From assembly GCA_016712465.1 (NCBI GenBank), contig JADJQZ010000001.1, positions 558,001 to 622,000 of the forward strand: 64,000 nucleotides of DNA. The letters run 5' to 3'. The position numbers and the translations under genes were made by a program. Position 1 is the first letter of the stretch. The number at the start of each line of letters is the position of its first letter. The notes under the pieces were generated by a model. It ran no database searches, was not told the origin of the DNA, and was given only the letters and a program-made list of their open reading frames with translations. Source of the stretch: Candidatus Obscuribacter sp. (GTDB lineage: Bacteria; Cyanobacteriota; Vampirovibrionia; Obscuribacterales; Obscuribacteraceae). This document shows, piece by piece, positions 8,767-17,300 of this stretch.

Positions 8767-10935
8767 TCAGGGCGCGTCCAGAAAGTCGGTATAGTCAGGC
8801 ACAGATTCGCCTGTATTTTCGAATCGGCCGCCACGGCTAGTCATCTCTCGCTCTAAGAAAGCTGCCAGTTGGGGGTTATTGCGCAGATCCAGGGCAAGAT
8901 AGCGAAGGTCGGTCATTTTCTTGATTGTGTTGACTGATGCGGCTGTCAGAGCCGCTTTGCCCAAGTGCAGGCGCTTGAGGTGGTTCAGTTTGGCAAGGGC
9001 AGCCAGCCCTCTGTCGTCTATGCCGCAGTTTCGCAGTTCCAGGGTGGAAAGTTTGGAGAGGGAAACTATTTCGGCCAGGCTTTCGCTATTGAGTTTACTG
9101 TTATCGAAACGAAGCGCTGCCAGGTTCTTGCAAGTTTTCAATTGTGGTATCAGTCTTTTCAAGTCTGTCCGTGAGATTTCATCGATGCACAGACGTACTA
9201 TGGAAGAGTCTTGAAAGATTGTGCCGTAAGTGTCGTTCTTAAACAGTTTAGTGTTGCTTAAGTCCAGGCTTTTCAGTTCCGGATTGTGGCTGATATTCAC
9301 CAGCGGACCTTCCAGACGGGTGTTGCGAAAGCTCAAGCTGCGCACCTTCAAGGTGGGGTTGTTGGTGTGTATAAGCATTTCTTCTGTAACTTCTATATTC
9401 TCCGGAAAGCTTATTTCCCAGATGTGTAGGGCTAATAGGACGCTCCATCTCTCGGTTTTTTCCAGGAACCAGGTGTTTGGTTTGAACACAAGTTTTTTTT
9501 CGGTGGGAAACATAAGCGTACCCTTTGCCTGAACCAGCTTGTCTCCAAGCACACCGACTTTGCCTATGCCGCGTTTGGGGAAGTTCATTTTGCTGACTTT
9601 TGAACCGTCCGGCAGGACTTCCTGACTGACGTCGATGCCGGGAAGCTCTTTCGGAAGCTTTTTGTAGTCGTCTTCAGGAATAATCGAGACGAGCTCGGTT
9701 TTGGGGCCGGCTTGGGCTTGATCTGTCGGAGGGGGAGCAGCTTTTGTAAGAAGGTGCGTGACCGCCAGGGTGGTGCCGGCCAGTATTGCTACAACTGCCA
9801 GGGCTATGGTGGTGATCAGCACGTATTGCCGCCCTTCTTGCTTGAGGCTCTCCGGGATTGGCGGCGTGGAGTCCGCTTGGCTGGATTTCTTGCTGCGAAT
9901 GCCTCGGATGTTGGTATTGCGCTGCGTGACGGATTGCATGGGCTGTAGATCTACAGCGGCAGTATCCTTGAGGGTCTCAAGTAGATCTGTCAGTTCTTGC
10001 TTTACCTCTTTCATTGTGGCAATGCGCTTTTCGGGATCCTTGACGAGCATGCGCCTGACCAGCCCTTCCAGGCGCTGGGGGTAGCGGCTGCCGATGTCTA
10101 CGTCGGCTAAATTGGGTGGGTTTTCTTGCTGGTGTCTGGTGAGGGTGTCGACAATGTTCTCACCCAGAAACGGCGGCTTCTCCGTCAGGCATTCAAAAAG
10201 GGTGCAGCCCAGGGAATAAATGTCGCTTCTGGCATCAATATCAGCGCCCATGGCTTGTTCTGGGCTCATGTAGAGCGGGCTGCCGAAGACCAGACCGGCG
10301 CTGGTCAGTCTCTGGCTCTCACTTGTGGCTAGTTTGGCAATGCCGAAGTCTACAAGTTTTGCCACCGGTCTTTTGGGGTCATCGTCGTTCAGATGAATAT
10401 TGGCGGGTTTGATATCGCGGTGCACCACGCCGCACTGGTGGGCGTGCTCGAGGGCGCCGGCCACCTGGATGAAGACTTGCAATGTCAGACGCAGAGGCAT
10501 GGCTCCGCCTCTGGAGAGCCTCTCCGCCAGGTCCGCACCGGTGAGAAGTTCCATCGCGTAGTAAGGGCGGTTGTCCTCGGCTATGCCGAAGTCATAGATG
10601 CGTATGATATTGGCGTGTTCCAACCGACCGATAGACTGTGCTTCCCTCTGAAACCTGAGCCAGGCTTCTTGATCGATTTGTTCGGAGCGAAAGGTCTTGA
10701 GCGCCAGGTCTTTACCCAGGGTCATATGGTGCACCCGGTAGACGGTGCCCATGCCACCTTCACCCAGGAAGCCTACCACCTGGAACTTGCCGTCAATCAC
10801 GTGACCGGGTGTGTAGGTACGATTGGGAAGCGCGCGCTCTGAAGCCAGATCCAGCGTATCCGCAACTGGAGTTGCGACTTTCACTGTTCCTGAGCCCGGT
10901 CTGAAGAAGCGGGACTTCTCCTGGTCTTCATCCAT
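8767..10935 (-). CDS. PknB-type Ser/Thr protein kinase with C-terminal leucine-rich sensor domain
   Basis: Counting from ATG 10935, the kinase domain spans about residues 50-320: glycine loop GEGGMGTVY (58-66), catalytic Lys80, HRDIKPANI (172-180), DFG 196-198 and SPE at 224-226. A membrane helix (about 371-396) follows, then a 320-residue outer domain with leucine-rich repeats, for example LSKLSTLELRNCGIDDRGL and LNHLKRLHLGKAAL. This is the layout of a transmembrane receptor kinase, but with LRRs instead of PASTA repeats. No clear ribosome binding site precedes ATG 10935; a TTG at 10998 is a possible alternative start. The substrate and ligand are unknown. The pseudopilin operon lies downstream on the same strand. 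Confidence 0.9.
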   Translation of the reverse strand: MDEDQEKSRFFRPGSGTVKVATPVADTLDLASERALPNRTYTPGHVIDGKFQVVGFLGEGGMGTVYRVHHMTLGKDLALKTFRSEQIDQEAWLRFQREAQSIGRLEHANIIRIYDFGIAEDNRPYYAMELLTGADLAERLSRGGAMPLRLTLQVFIQVAGALEHAHQCGVVHRDIKPANIHLNDDDPKRPVAKLVDFGIAKLATSESQRLTSAGLVFGSPLYMSPEQAMGADIDARSDIYSLGCTLFECLTEKPPFLGENIVDTLTRHQQENPPNLADVDIGSRYPQRLEGLVRRMLVKDPEKRIATMKEVKQELTDLLETLKDTAAVDLQPMQSVTQRNTNIRGIRSKKSSQADSTPPIPESLKQEGRQYVLITTIALAVVAILAGTTLAVTHLLTKAAPPPTDQAQAGPKTELVSIIPEDDYKKLPKELPGIDVSQEVLPDGSKVSKMNFPKRGIGKVGVLGDKLVQAKGTLMFPTEKKLVFKPNTWFLEKTERWSVLLALHIWEISFPENIEVTEEMLIHTNNPTLKVRSLSFRNTRLEGPLVNISHNPELKSLDLSNTKLFKNDTYGTIFQDSSIVRLCIDEISRTDLKRLIPQLKTCKNLAALRFDNSKLNSESLAEIVSLSKLSTLELRNCGIDDRGLAALAKLNHLKRLHLGKAALTAASVNTIKKMTDLRYLALDLRNNPQLAAFLEREMTSRGGRFENTGESVPDYTDFLDAP

Positions 10936-11060
10936 AGTGGTAAGCGCAGATTCCCGACGGTGCCAGCTTTCATTATTCCCTGATCCGCAAGGCGGCAATC
11001 GAGGATGTGTATGCGGAATTCACCATTGGCAGAAACTTGTAACCAACTTAAGCTTGTGTG

Positions 11061-12614
11061 ATGAAAATGGTGCATAAGCTTGTTTCCGTCTCTCTGGCAG
11101 CTTCGCTCTTAGTCTCGAACTTGAGCGCGGCCTTTGCCGGATGTCCGAAATCAGCTTCTTACAGGCAGTCCCTGACCGGTAGTCAGACCTTCCCCGGTCT
11201 GGATGCGATGCGGCAAGCTGTGGCAATCTCGCAGGTTGACAGCAAACGAAAAGCACGGGCTGCAGAAATGGTCCTGGTCGGCTACAGGATGATTTGGCAA
11301 GGCAATCAGCTGGCGGCAATGAGGGCATTTAACCAGGCCCTTGCCCTGGACCCTAATAACTATGCTGCACTTATCGACCGCGCTGCCATTCAGTTTAATT
11401 CCAGAAATCTGAGAAGCGATCCTGAAGCAGACTGTCTGCGTGCTATAGCAGTCAGCCCTGAGCGAGCGGCGGCTTATAACACTTTAGGCACAATCTATGA
11501 AGACCGGCACGCATTTGGACTGGCTGAGCAGGCCTACAGAACCGCCATTGATCTTCGTGCTGATTATTCTGAGCAAACCTTCAATCTTCTTGGTCTTTTG
11601 CGGTCAAAAAGCAGTGTTTCAATGACAAAAGACGCTCGCCTGGCAGTGATGCGGTTTCCGAAAAGTTTTGAGAGCCACTATTTTCTTGTCATGGCTCTTA
11701 TGCGTGAGAATAAGACCGAGCAAGCATATAATGCCGCCAACGAGGCAGTTAATGTTTTGCCATCCCATGCTGCCTTGCATGAATGCAGGGGCTGGCTTCT
11801 GGCGAAGCTGGGGCGGTATGAAGATTCCGTGCGAGCCTTTTCACAGCAGATTGCCCTTGACCCCGACAGCGGCGAGGGCTATCTAAATCGTGCTCAAGTA
11901 AGTCTAAAACTTGGAGACGATAAGGGCGCCGCTCAAGATTTTCAAAGCGCTTTGGGTCTTGAAAGGCTGTATCAAGATCAGTCTATCCATGCCGTATTTG
12001 CAGCCAGAGAAAAGCTACTTTTGCGTGATTATCAGGGAAATTTCGACAAGCTGGAACCACAAGATTTAGCATGCTGTTTGGCCAGAGGAAATTACTGGCG
12101 GCGTTGGAATTATGGAAACGCTATGGGGCATTTTCAAATGGCTATAAAAGCCGCTCCCAATGATTTTCGCGGCTATCTGTACAGAGCCGAACTTCTCGCG
12201 CACTTAAAGCAAAATCTTACTGCCCTGGCTGATTTCGATAGTGCTTGCCGCCTGGCACCCAATAACTTCTGGTGCTTTTCTCGCAGAGCCTATTCTAGAG
12301 CCATTTTAGGTCTTAATGCTGGTGCCGTCGCCGATTTTACCAAAGGAATGCGAGGTGGGCGGGACCACTATTCTTTGTGCGCAAGGGGCATGGTTTATGC
12401 ATCGATGGGAGACTACCGCCTGGCAATTGCTGACTTCGATCAAGTGCTCAGTTACGGGGACAAGCGAGTTGAAAGGCAAGCACTGAATATCAGGTGCCGC
12501 GCCAAATTCAAAGCCGGTGATAAGTTTGGTGCAATATCAGATTTCCTAGAGTTGGCATTGCGCTATGGGATGAGCAATGACATCGCGGAGTGTTTACGAA
12601 ACACCCTGAGATAA
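11061..12614 (+). CDS. Exported TPR-repeat protein
   Basis: A signal peptide (KLVSVSLAASLLVSNLSAAFA) is followed by almost continuous tetratricopeptide repeats through the 517 residues, for example YNTLGTIYEDRHAFGLAEQA and LAKLGRYEDSVRAFSQQIAL. It is probably periplasmic or surface-located. ATG 11061 is chosen over the GTG one codon upstream. It is divergent from the kinase gene, with about 125 bases between starts that must hold both promoters. It converges on the gene at 12633 with only 18 bases between stops. The function is unknown. Confidence 0.8.
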   Translation: MKMVHKLVSVSLAASLLVSNLSAAFAGCPKSASYRQSLTGSQTFPGLDAMRQAVAISQVDSKRKARAAEMVLVGYRMIWQGNQLAAMRAFNQALALDPNNYAALIDRAAIQFNSRNLRSDPEADCLRAIAVSPERAAAYNTLGTIYEDRHAFGLAEQAYRTAIDLRADYSEQTFNLLGLLRSKSSVSMTKDARLAVMRFPKSFESHYFLVMALMRENKTEQAYNAANEAVNVLPSHAALHECRGWLLAKLGRYEDSVRAFSQQIALDPDSGEGYLNRAQVSLKLGDDKGAAQDFQSALGLERLYQDQSIHAVFAAREKLLLRDYQGNFDKLEPQDLACCLARGNYWRRWNYGNAMGHFQMAIKAAPNDFRGYLYRAELLAHLKQNLTALADFDSACRLAPNNFWCFSRRAYSRAILGLNAGAVADFTKGMRGGRDHYSLCARGMVYASMGDYRLAIADFDQVLSYGDKRVERQALNIRCRAKFKAGDKFGAISDFLELALRYGMSNDIAECLRNTLR

Positions 12615-12632
12615 TTCATCTATCTTCCTTCA

Positions 12633-13307
12633 CTACTTCTTCAGACCCTTGAGGATGTCCTTCAGGTTTGGGTCATTCAAAAGCTGGCTCGGGTCGCCGC
12701 CTAAGCCGCTCAATTTTTCCTGCAGACCGGGCGGCAGTTTGTCTTTGAGATTGGGTGGAATCTGACCACCATATTTGCTTTTTAGCTTCGAGATAATGTC
12801 ACCGCCTCCACTTCCGAGATCCGGCAGTCCGCCGCCGCCCATCATGGCGCTCGGCGGCGGCGATGATTCGGCTATTGGGGGTGTCGGTCTCTGGGTTTTG
12901 AGAATGGCGCTTCGTTTAAACTGGTCTTCCAGGCTGTTATCGAGAGAGTCTATCCTTTTGCCGATATCGGCTTCGGCGGCTTTTGACTTGACCATTTCTT
13001 CGATGAAATTAAAGGCTGCCATGTAAGAGGCAATGCCAATGCCCTGGTCTTTTGCCGATTGAATCTTTTGCACCAGGGTTTGTCTCTTTTCCCTCAGCGG
13101 ACCTTCCGCTGTTTCCACCAGGGGCGGCGCCGTAACTGCTTCCGGTCCGGGCGGCATCTGTGCCTGAGCCGGCAGGGGAGAGACTGGCGTCAGGGAGAGG
13201 AGGCAGGCTGAAGCGGCAAGCAGACCGGCAAGAGCTAATTTAGACTGAGGCGAACGGCTACCGGTGGGAAACTTGCAGCGGGGGGCTTTCATTTTGGCTT
13301 TCTCCAT
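12633..13307 (-). CDS. Exported Pro/Gly-rich protein, unknown
   Basis: The protein is 224 residues with a signal peptide (LALAGLLAASACLLSLTPVS then AQA). The mature part has a helical segment (about 70-130), then a low-complexity Pro/Ser/Gly stretch (SPPPSAMMGGGGLPDLGSGG) and a C-terminal Lys/Leu-rich repeat-like tail ending in DILKGLKK. It is probably periplasmic or secreted and partly disordered. I do not recognise a family. It is transcribed divergently from the esterase gene at 13470 across a structured spacer. Confidence 0.6.
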   Translation of the reverse strand: MEKAKMKAPRCKFPTGSRSPQSKLALAGLLAASACLLSLTPVSPLPAQAQMPPGPEAVTAPPLVETAEGPLREKRQTLVQKIQSAKDQGIGIASYMAAFNFIEEMVKSKAAEADIGKRIDSLDNSLEDQFKRSAILKTQRPTPPIAESSPPPSAMMGGGGLPDLGSGGGDIISKLKSKYGGQIPPNLKDKLPPGLQEKLSGLGGDPSQLLNDPNLKDILKGLKK

Positions 13308-13352
13308 GAAACTCAGCTATGACATACCCAGTTTAATGCGGCTGTAAATCTC

Positions 13353-13454
13353 CCGCCGGCATCACTAGCTACTTGCTGCCTGCCGGCGGAAGACCGGACT
13401 CGGGGCTATGGCTGGAAAGCCCTGGGGTGTGGTACAAGGGCAATAGGCCCTTGT
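13353..13454. repeat. Cluster of three hairpins in a divergent spacer
   Basis: Three inverted repeats follow each other. CCGCCGGCA (13353-13361) pairs with TGCCGGCGG (13381-13389). A GGGCT/AGCCC stem lies near 13405-13422. ACAAGGGC (13434-13441) pairs with GCCCTTGT (13447-13454) across a five-base loop. They lie just before the likely start of the esterase at 13470, so on the plus strand they would form a structured 5' leader. No known riboswitch consensus was recognised. Confidence 0.5.
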
Positions 13455-13469
13455 GAAGAAGCTCTCGGG

Positions 13470-14759
13470 GTGCACTTGATTCCTAGAAAAAATCCTAGAG
13501 AAACCCGGCAAATTGAAGCGCCCAGAGGCGGAAGCTCCTCAGAACGTCTTTTGAACAGACGTGCTGGCAACGCTTTGTTTCTGGTGCTCTTGCTCAGTCT
13601 TGCAATGCTCCGGGCTGATGCTCAGCAGAAGCAATATGAATGGGTGCCCGGCTCCAGGCAGGCTCGCTGGGTCAATCCCGCCGGCAATCAGACCGGGAGC
13701 CAGTATCAGAGCCAGTATCAGAGGCAGTATTACCAGGGGCGCCAGCCTGGTTATCCGGCTTACCCACAGAATCAGGGTTCCGGCAGCATGCGTCAGGTCG
13801 CCAGGCAGGCACAGCCACAGCCCCAGAGCGTTCAGTCCAGGTCAGCCCAGCCTGCGGCGCAGACGACTTCAGCTCAAGATTTTAGCGACACGGTCAGTGT
13901 GGGCGGTGTGGAACGCAGCTACTTGATCCATGTGCCCAGGGGCTACGACAGCAAGCGTTCCTATCCGCTGGTCATGGCTTTTCACGGGCTCGGCATGAAC
14001 GGGCAACTCATGTACGGCATGTCCGGGCTGACGGGAGTGGCTGACCGCAAGGGTTTTGTCGTGGTTTTTCCCAATGCCCAGGGCGGGCGCTGGCAAGATG
14101 GTCTGACTGCCGGCAATGACGATGTTTCTTATGTGGAAGCCATGCTCGCTAAACTGTCGCGCACCGTCAACATTGACAGCCGACGCGTATACGCCTGCGG
14201 TATTTCCAATGGCGGCTACTTTACGCAACTTCTTTCCCTCAGTATTCCTGAGAAAATTGCGGCTTGCGCCGTGGTGGCTTCCACTCTAACCAGGGGTGGT
14301 GCAAATTGCGCCGGGGGCAGGTCTGTGCCGATAGTATTTTTTCTTGGCACGGAAGACCCGCTCATACCCTGGGATGACGGGCGCAAACGAGATCTCGGCA
14401 AGCTGGGGGAGGTGTTGGGAATCGGCGCCCTTGGTTCCCTGGACGGACCACTCGCCAAAATGGGCGGCTTGAATAGTGCACCGGAGACCATAGATTTCTG
14501 GATCAATCATAACGGTGCCAGCGGCAATCCTCGGGTATCTCAGGAGCCGGACAGCTCGCCCCGGGACGGGACTAGAGTGGAGAAGCAGGTTTTCGGCAGC
14601 GGAGCAAGCTCGGTGGTGCTCTACAAAATTGTGGGGGGCGGTCATACCTGGCCTGGCTGTTTGAATTTGCGTGCCATCAGTGACATCAGCGGGCCGATTT
14701 GTCAGGATATAGATGCCTCTGAAACTATGTGGGAGTTTTTCCGAAACTTTTCCCGCTGA
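13470..14759 (+). CDS. LpqC / PHB-depolymerase-type secreted esterase
   Basis: The C-terminal 290 residues match the LpqC/feruloyl-esterase/PHB-depolymerase group of alpha/beta hydrolases: SYLIHVPRGYDSKRSYPL, oxyanion region AFHGLGMNG, nucleophile Ser246 in CGISNGGYF, acid near LGTEDPLIPWDDG and the family-typical GGGHTWPG histidine. The N-terminal part has a long charged region, a hydrophobic helix (NALFLVLLLSLAML) and about 90 residues rich in Gln, Tyr and Arg, an unusual disordered spacer. It is probably exported and would hydrolyse ester bonds in polyesters or feruloyl conjugates; the true substrate is unknown. The GTG start at 13470 is uncertain, since no clean ribosome binding site is visible. 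Confidence 0.85.
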   Translation: MHLIPRKNPRETRQIEAPRGGSSSERLLNRRAGNALFLVLLLSLAMLRADAQQKQYEWVPGSRQARWVNPAGNQTGSQYQSQYQRQYYQGRQPGYPAYPQNQGSGSMRQVARQAQPQPQSVQSRSAQPAAQTTSAQDFSDTVSVGGVERSYLIHVPRGYDSKRSYPLVMAFHGLGMNGQLMYGMSGLTGVADRKGFVVVFPNAQGGRWQDGLTAGNDDVSYVEAMLAKLSRTVNIDSRRVYACGISNGGYFTQLLSLSIPEKIAACAVVASTLTRGGANCAGGRSVPIVFFLGTEDPLIPWDDGRKRDLGKLGEVLGIGALGSLDGPLAKMGGLNSAPETIDFWINHNGASGNPRVSQEPDSSPRDGTRVEKQVFGSGASSVVLYKIVGGGHTWPGCLNLRAISDISGPICQDIDASETMWEFFRNFSR

Positions 14760-14842
14760 GTTTACCCACGTCTTTTGCCTGGTAGATTATTAGCTTAGGG
14801 GGCCGAGTGCGGCTCTTTTGGAAAATTTGATGGGAGTATGCC

Positions 14843-15172
14843 GTGTCTGACGATTTTGATAAAGCCTGGGTTTCCAATTATGTGCCGAAAGGAACGGTGC
14901 AAGACAGCATCAATCAGATAAAAGAGTATGCCTATCGGTCTTTTGATGCCCTTGATACCAACGGCAATGGTTTCATTGAGCGCGGCGAGTTGGAAGTTGT
15001 GCTGAAAGCCGACGGTACACCGGAGCGTGAGAAGTCGTTTATTACCTTCCTGCTCACCAATCAGGAAGCGATTTCCGCTCAAGTGCGCGAGGATCCCCTC
15101 GGACCCAAAGACGGTATTTCCAGGCTTGATCTGGATGCCTATTTCAAGCTTTTGCTAGCCAGTATGGGTTGA
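14843..15172 (+). CDS. EF-hand calcium-binding protein
   Basis: The protein is 109 residues with one canonical EF-hand loop, DTNGNGFIERGE: Asp1, Asn3, Asn5, Gly6, Ile8 and Glu12 are all at the expected positions. A second, degenerate loop may lie near PKDGISRLDLDAY. No signal peptide is visible, so it is probably a cytoplasmic Ca-binding or Ca-buffering protein. The GTG start at 14843 is supported by GGGAG six bases upstream; a nearby ATG at 14838 is out of frame. The partner is unknown. Confidence 0.75.
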   Translation: MSDDFDKAWVSNYVPKGTVQDSINQIKEYAYRSFDALDTNGNGFIERGELEVVLKADGTPEREKSFITFLLTNQEAISAQVREDPLGPKDGISRLDLDAYFKLLLASMG

Positions 15173-15213
15173 AGCTGTAAAGTTTCCCAGGTGGTTCGTG
15201 TATCTCTTGCCGG

Positions 15214-15246
15214 AAGGGGTGCGGGTCTAAGACTCGTGCCCCTTTT
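15214..15246. terminator. Probable terminator between convergent genes
   Basis: Outer arms AAGGGG (15214-15219) and CCCCTT (15239-15244) enclose an inner GTCT/AGAC stem, followed by a short T run. It lies between the EF-hand gene and the converging TPR gene that ends at 15300. Confidence 0.5.
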
Positions 15247-15299
15247 GGGTTCTTATTCGGTTCAGACCCAGACCTTTTTCGGTATTTTCCGGACTTTTC

Positions 15300-16838
15300 C
15301 TAGTCAGCCCGCACGTCGCTGTGGTCTTCTCTGGGAGACAGTTTTTCTTTGATGCGGGCTTTCCAGGTATGGGCGGCAAACGCCTTTTGCGGATCTGCTG
15401 CCAGGGCCTTGTCGAAGTCATCGCCGGCACTTGCGTAGTCGCATAGAAAGAAGTAGCACTGCCCGCGACCAAGAAGGGCTTTGACATCCTGGGGGGTCTT
15501 CTTGAGGATGACGTTGAAGTCTTCAATGGCTGCCTTGTAGTACTTGGCGTTCAAAGAAAGAAAGGCGCGCTCGTTGTAGGGGTGCATTTCAGCGGGGTGT
15601 TCTTTGATGATCTGGGTGAGCTGTTCGTAAGCTTTGCGGTAGGCGGCTTCCGGTGAACTCAATAGCAAAGATGTGTCTATGGCGGCTGTGGCCCCGAACT
15701 TTTTTGCCTTGGCTTCGTCGGCTTTGGCCAGGGCGTCTTTCTTCTGCACTTTGTAGATGGCGCTGCGAATCTGGTAAGCCAGTCCGGCTTTGGGATTGAG
15801 GGCGATGAGTTGGTTGCAGTCGGCCAGGGCTTTGTCCGGCTCCTTGAGCATGACATAAGTGCGGGCGCGCTCACCCAGGGCTAATTTGCGGTATTCCTTG
15901 AGCAGTGAGTTTACCGAATTGACCGGGTGTCCTTTGTCGGCCAGGGCAATCAGGCTGGTGAAGTCCCTTAAGGCGTCTTTATACTTGCCCAGTTTGGCCA
16001 GCAACATGCCACGGTCCAGGTAGGCGAAGGCGGCGCTGGATGTTTTTTCTTGATCTTTGATGCCCAGCTCGATAGCCTGTGCAAAGGCTTTCAGGGCGCG
16101 GGGATAGTTGTTCGAATCGCGGTAGAGGAGACCGAGATTGTAAGCCAAACCAGCCATTGGGAAGGATTTATTAGCTGATTCAAGGGCTTCGATGGCGGTG
16201 GCGCGATTGCCCTCCCGCACCTGTTTGTGCACCGCTTCCAGCACGGCGCTTTCTTGCTCGCGGGCCACCAGTTTGCCGGAGAGTTTGTCGAACTGCTGCA
16301 AATCTTTGCCGGCCAGTTCCAGCTTGCCCAGCTTCTTATAAGCCATGGCCCGGTTGTAGTAAGGCTTGGGAGACTGCGGATTGAGCTTGATGACGGTGGA
16401 ATATTCGCCAATGGCCGCTAATGTATTGCCCTTCACGGCCAGGCAATAGGCTTTGCGGTCGTGGGCGTCCGACATCTTTGGGTTTATTTTCAGAGATCTG
16501 TCGCAGTCGGCCAGGGCACTTTCAAGATTGCCTTTGTCGATGTAGTTGGCCGCACGTTCGGCATAGAAACCGGCGCTTTTGCCGGCTTTACTTTCAACTG
16601 CGGCAAGAACGCGCATGGCTTCGTCGGTTTTTTTCTGTTGTCTGGCCATGGCGGCTTTGACGATGGCCTGATCTACCGTGGTATCGGCGGCTTCTGCCCC
16701 GTATGGCAGGAAAAGACATGAACCGGCGGCAAGAGTAAGACTCGTGAACAGTGCGACGAATGGGAACCGTTGTGGAAACCGTTGTGGAAACTTGTGAGCG
16801 GGATTTTGGTTGGTGCCTAATTCGAACTTGTGAACCAT
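15300..16838 (-). CDS. Exported TPR-repeat protein
   Basis: Residues 30-50 form a signal peptide (FVALFTSLTLAAGSCLFLPY then GAEA). The rest, about 460 residues, is a run of tetratricopeptide repeats such as YAERAANYIDKGNLESALAD and YYNRAMAYKKLGKLELAGKD. I chose ATG 16838 (MVHKFELG) because AAGG lies upstream; an in-frame ATG at 16901 would add 21 residues. The stretch just before the signal peptide contains a short tandem duplication (PQRFPQRFP). It is probably a periplasmic or envelope scaffold; no specific role can be given. Confidence 0.8.
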   Translation of the reverse strand: MVHKFELGTNQNPAHKFPQRFPQRFPFVALFTSLTLAAGSCLFLPYGAEAADTTVDQAIVKAAMARQQKKTDEAMRVLAAVESKAGKSAGFYAERAANYIDKGNLESALADCDRSLKINPKMSDAHDRKAYCLAVKGNTLAAIGEYSTVIKLNPQSPKPYYNRAMAYKKLGKLELAGKDLQQFDKLSGKLVAREQESAVLEAVHKQVREGNRATAIEALESANKSFPMAGLAYNLGLLYRDSNNYPRALKAFAQAIELGIKDQEKTSSAAFAYLDRGMLLAKLGKYKDALRDFTSLIALADKGHPVNSVNSLLKEYRKLALGERARTYVMLKEPDKALADCNQLIALNPKAGLAYQIRSAIYKVQKKDALAKADEAKAKKFGATAAIDTSLLLSSPEAAYRKAYEQLTQIIKEHPAEMHPYNERAFLSLNAKYYKAAIEDFNVILKKTPQDVKALLGRGQCYFFLCDYASAGDDFDKALAADPQKAFAAHTWKARIKEKLSPREDHSDVRAD

Positions 16839-17300
16839 TGCTTTGACCTTGAAATCCTGCCGAAGAAAGAGGACTGAGCTTTTAAAGCTCTCAGAAATCA
16901 TACCCAGCCGCTGTGGCTTTTGTCAGGGCGCTACCACCTAGCACTGTCCCGGAAACAATGAGCGGGAGTGTTTTGCTCTTGCTGTTACCCTCAAGGGAGC
17001 ATGGTTTCAGGCATTTCCAGAGCTTTCCCTTGGTAGATTATTAAAACTCCAGAAGCACTTCCAGAGCAGAAAATGACCTCTTCACTCTGCTAGGTATAGT
17101 CATCTTTCTTCAAATTCCTCTTTCGAGTTTTCTTGCAAATTTAAGCCAAACCCCTCTTTCCACCAGTGACTGCTCAATAACACAACATGCAAGTGGTTGT
17201 GTCGTATTGAGCTGGGGAGCGGTTCAGTTGTCTTGGCCAGGTTTAGCACCTGTTGGCAAGCAATCTTGCAATAGAACTATCCAACCATCAAGGACCCTAA
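16839..17300. other. 462-base divergent intergenic region
   Basis: No credible gene was seen. It separates the divergent TPR gene and the glyoxylate-bypass gene and must hold both promoters. Its one clear structure is the hairpin at 17172-17212. AAGGA at 17290-17294 fits as the ribosome binding site of the fused enzyme. Confidence 0.6.
17172..17212. repeat. Long inverted repeat upstream of the glyoxylate-bypass gene
   Basis: Arms GCTCAATA plus ACACAAC (17172-17186) and GTTGTGT plus TATTGAGC (17196-17212) pair over 15 bases with a two-base CG bulge and a nine-base loop. It ends about 90 bases before ATG 17301 and has no T run, so a repressor operator or a leader hairpin is more likely than a terminator. 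Confidence 0.65.
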
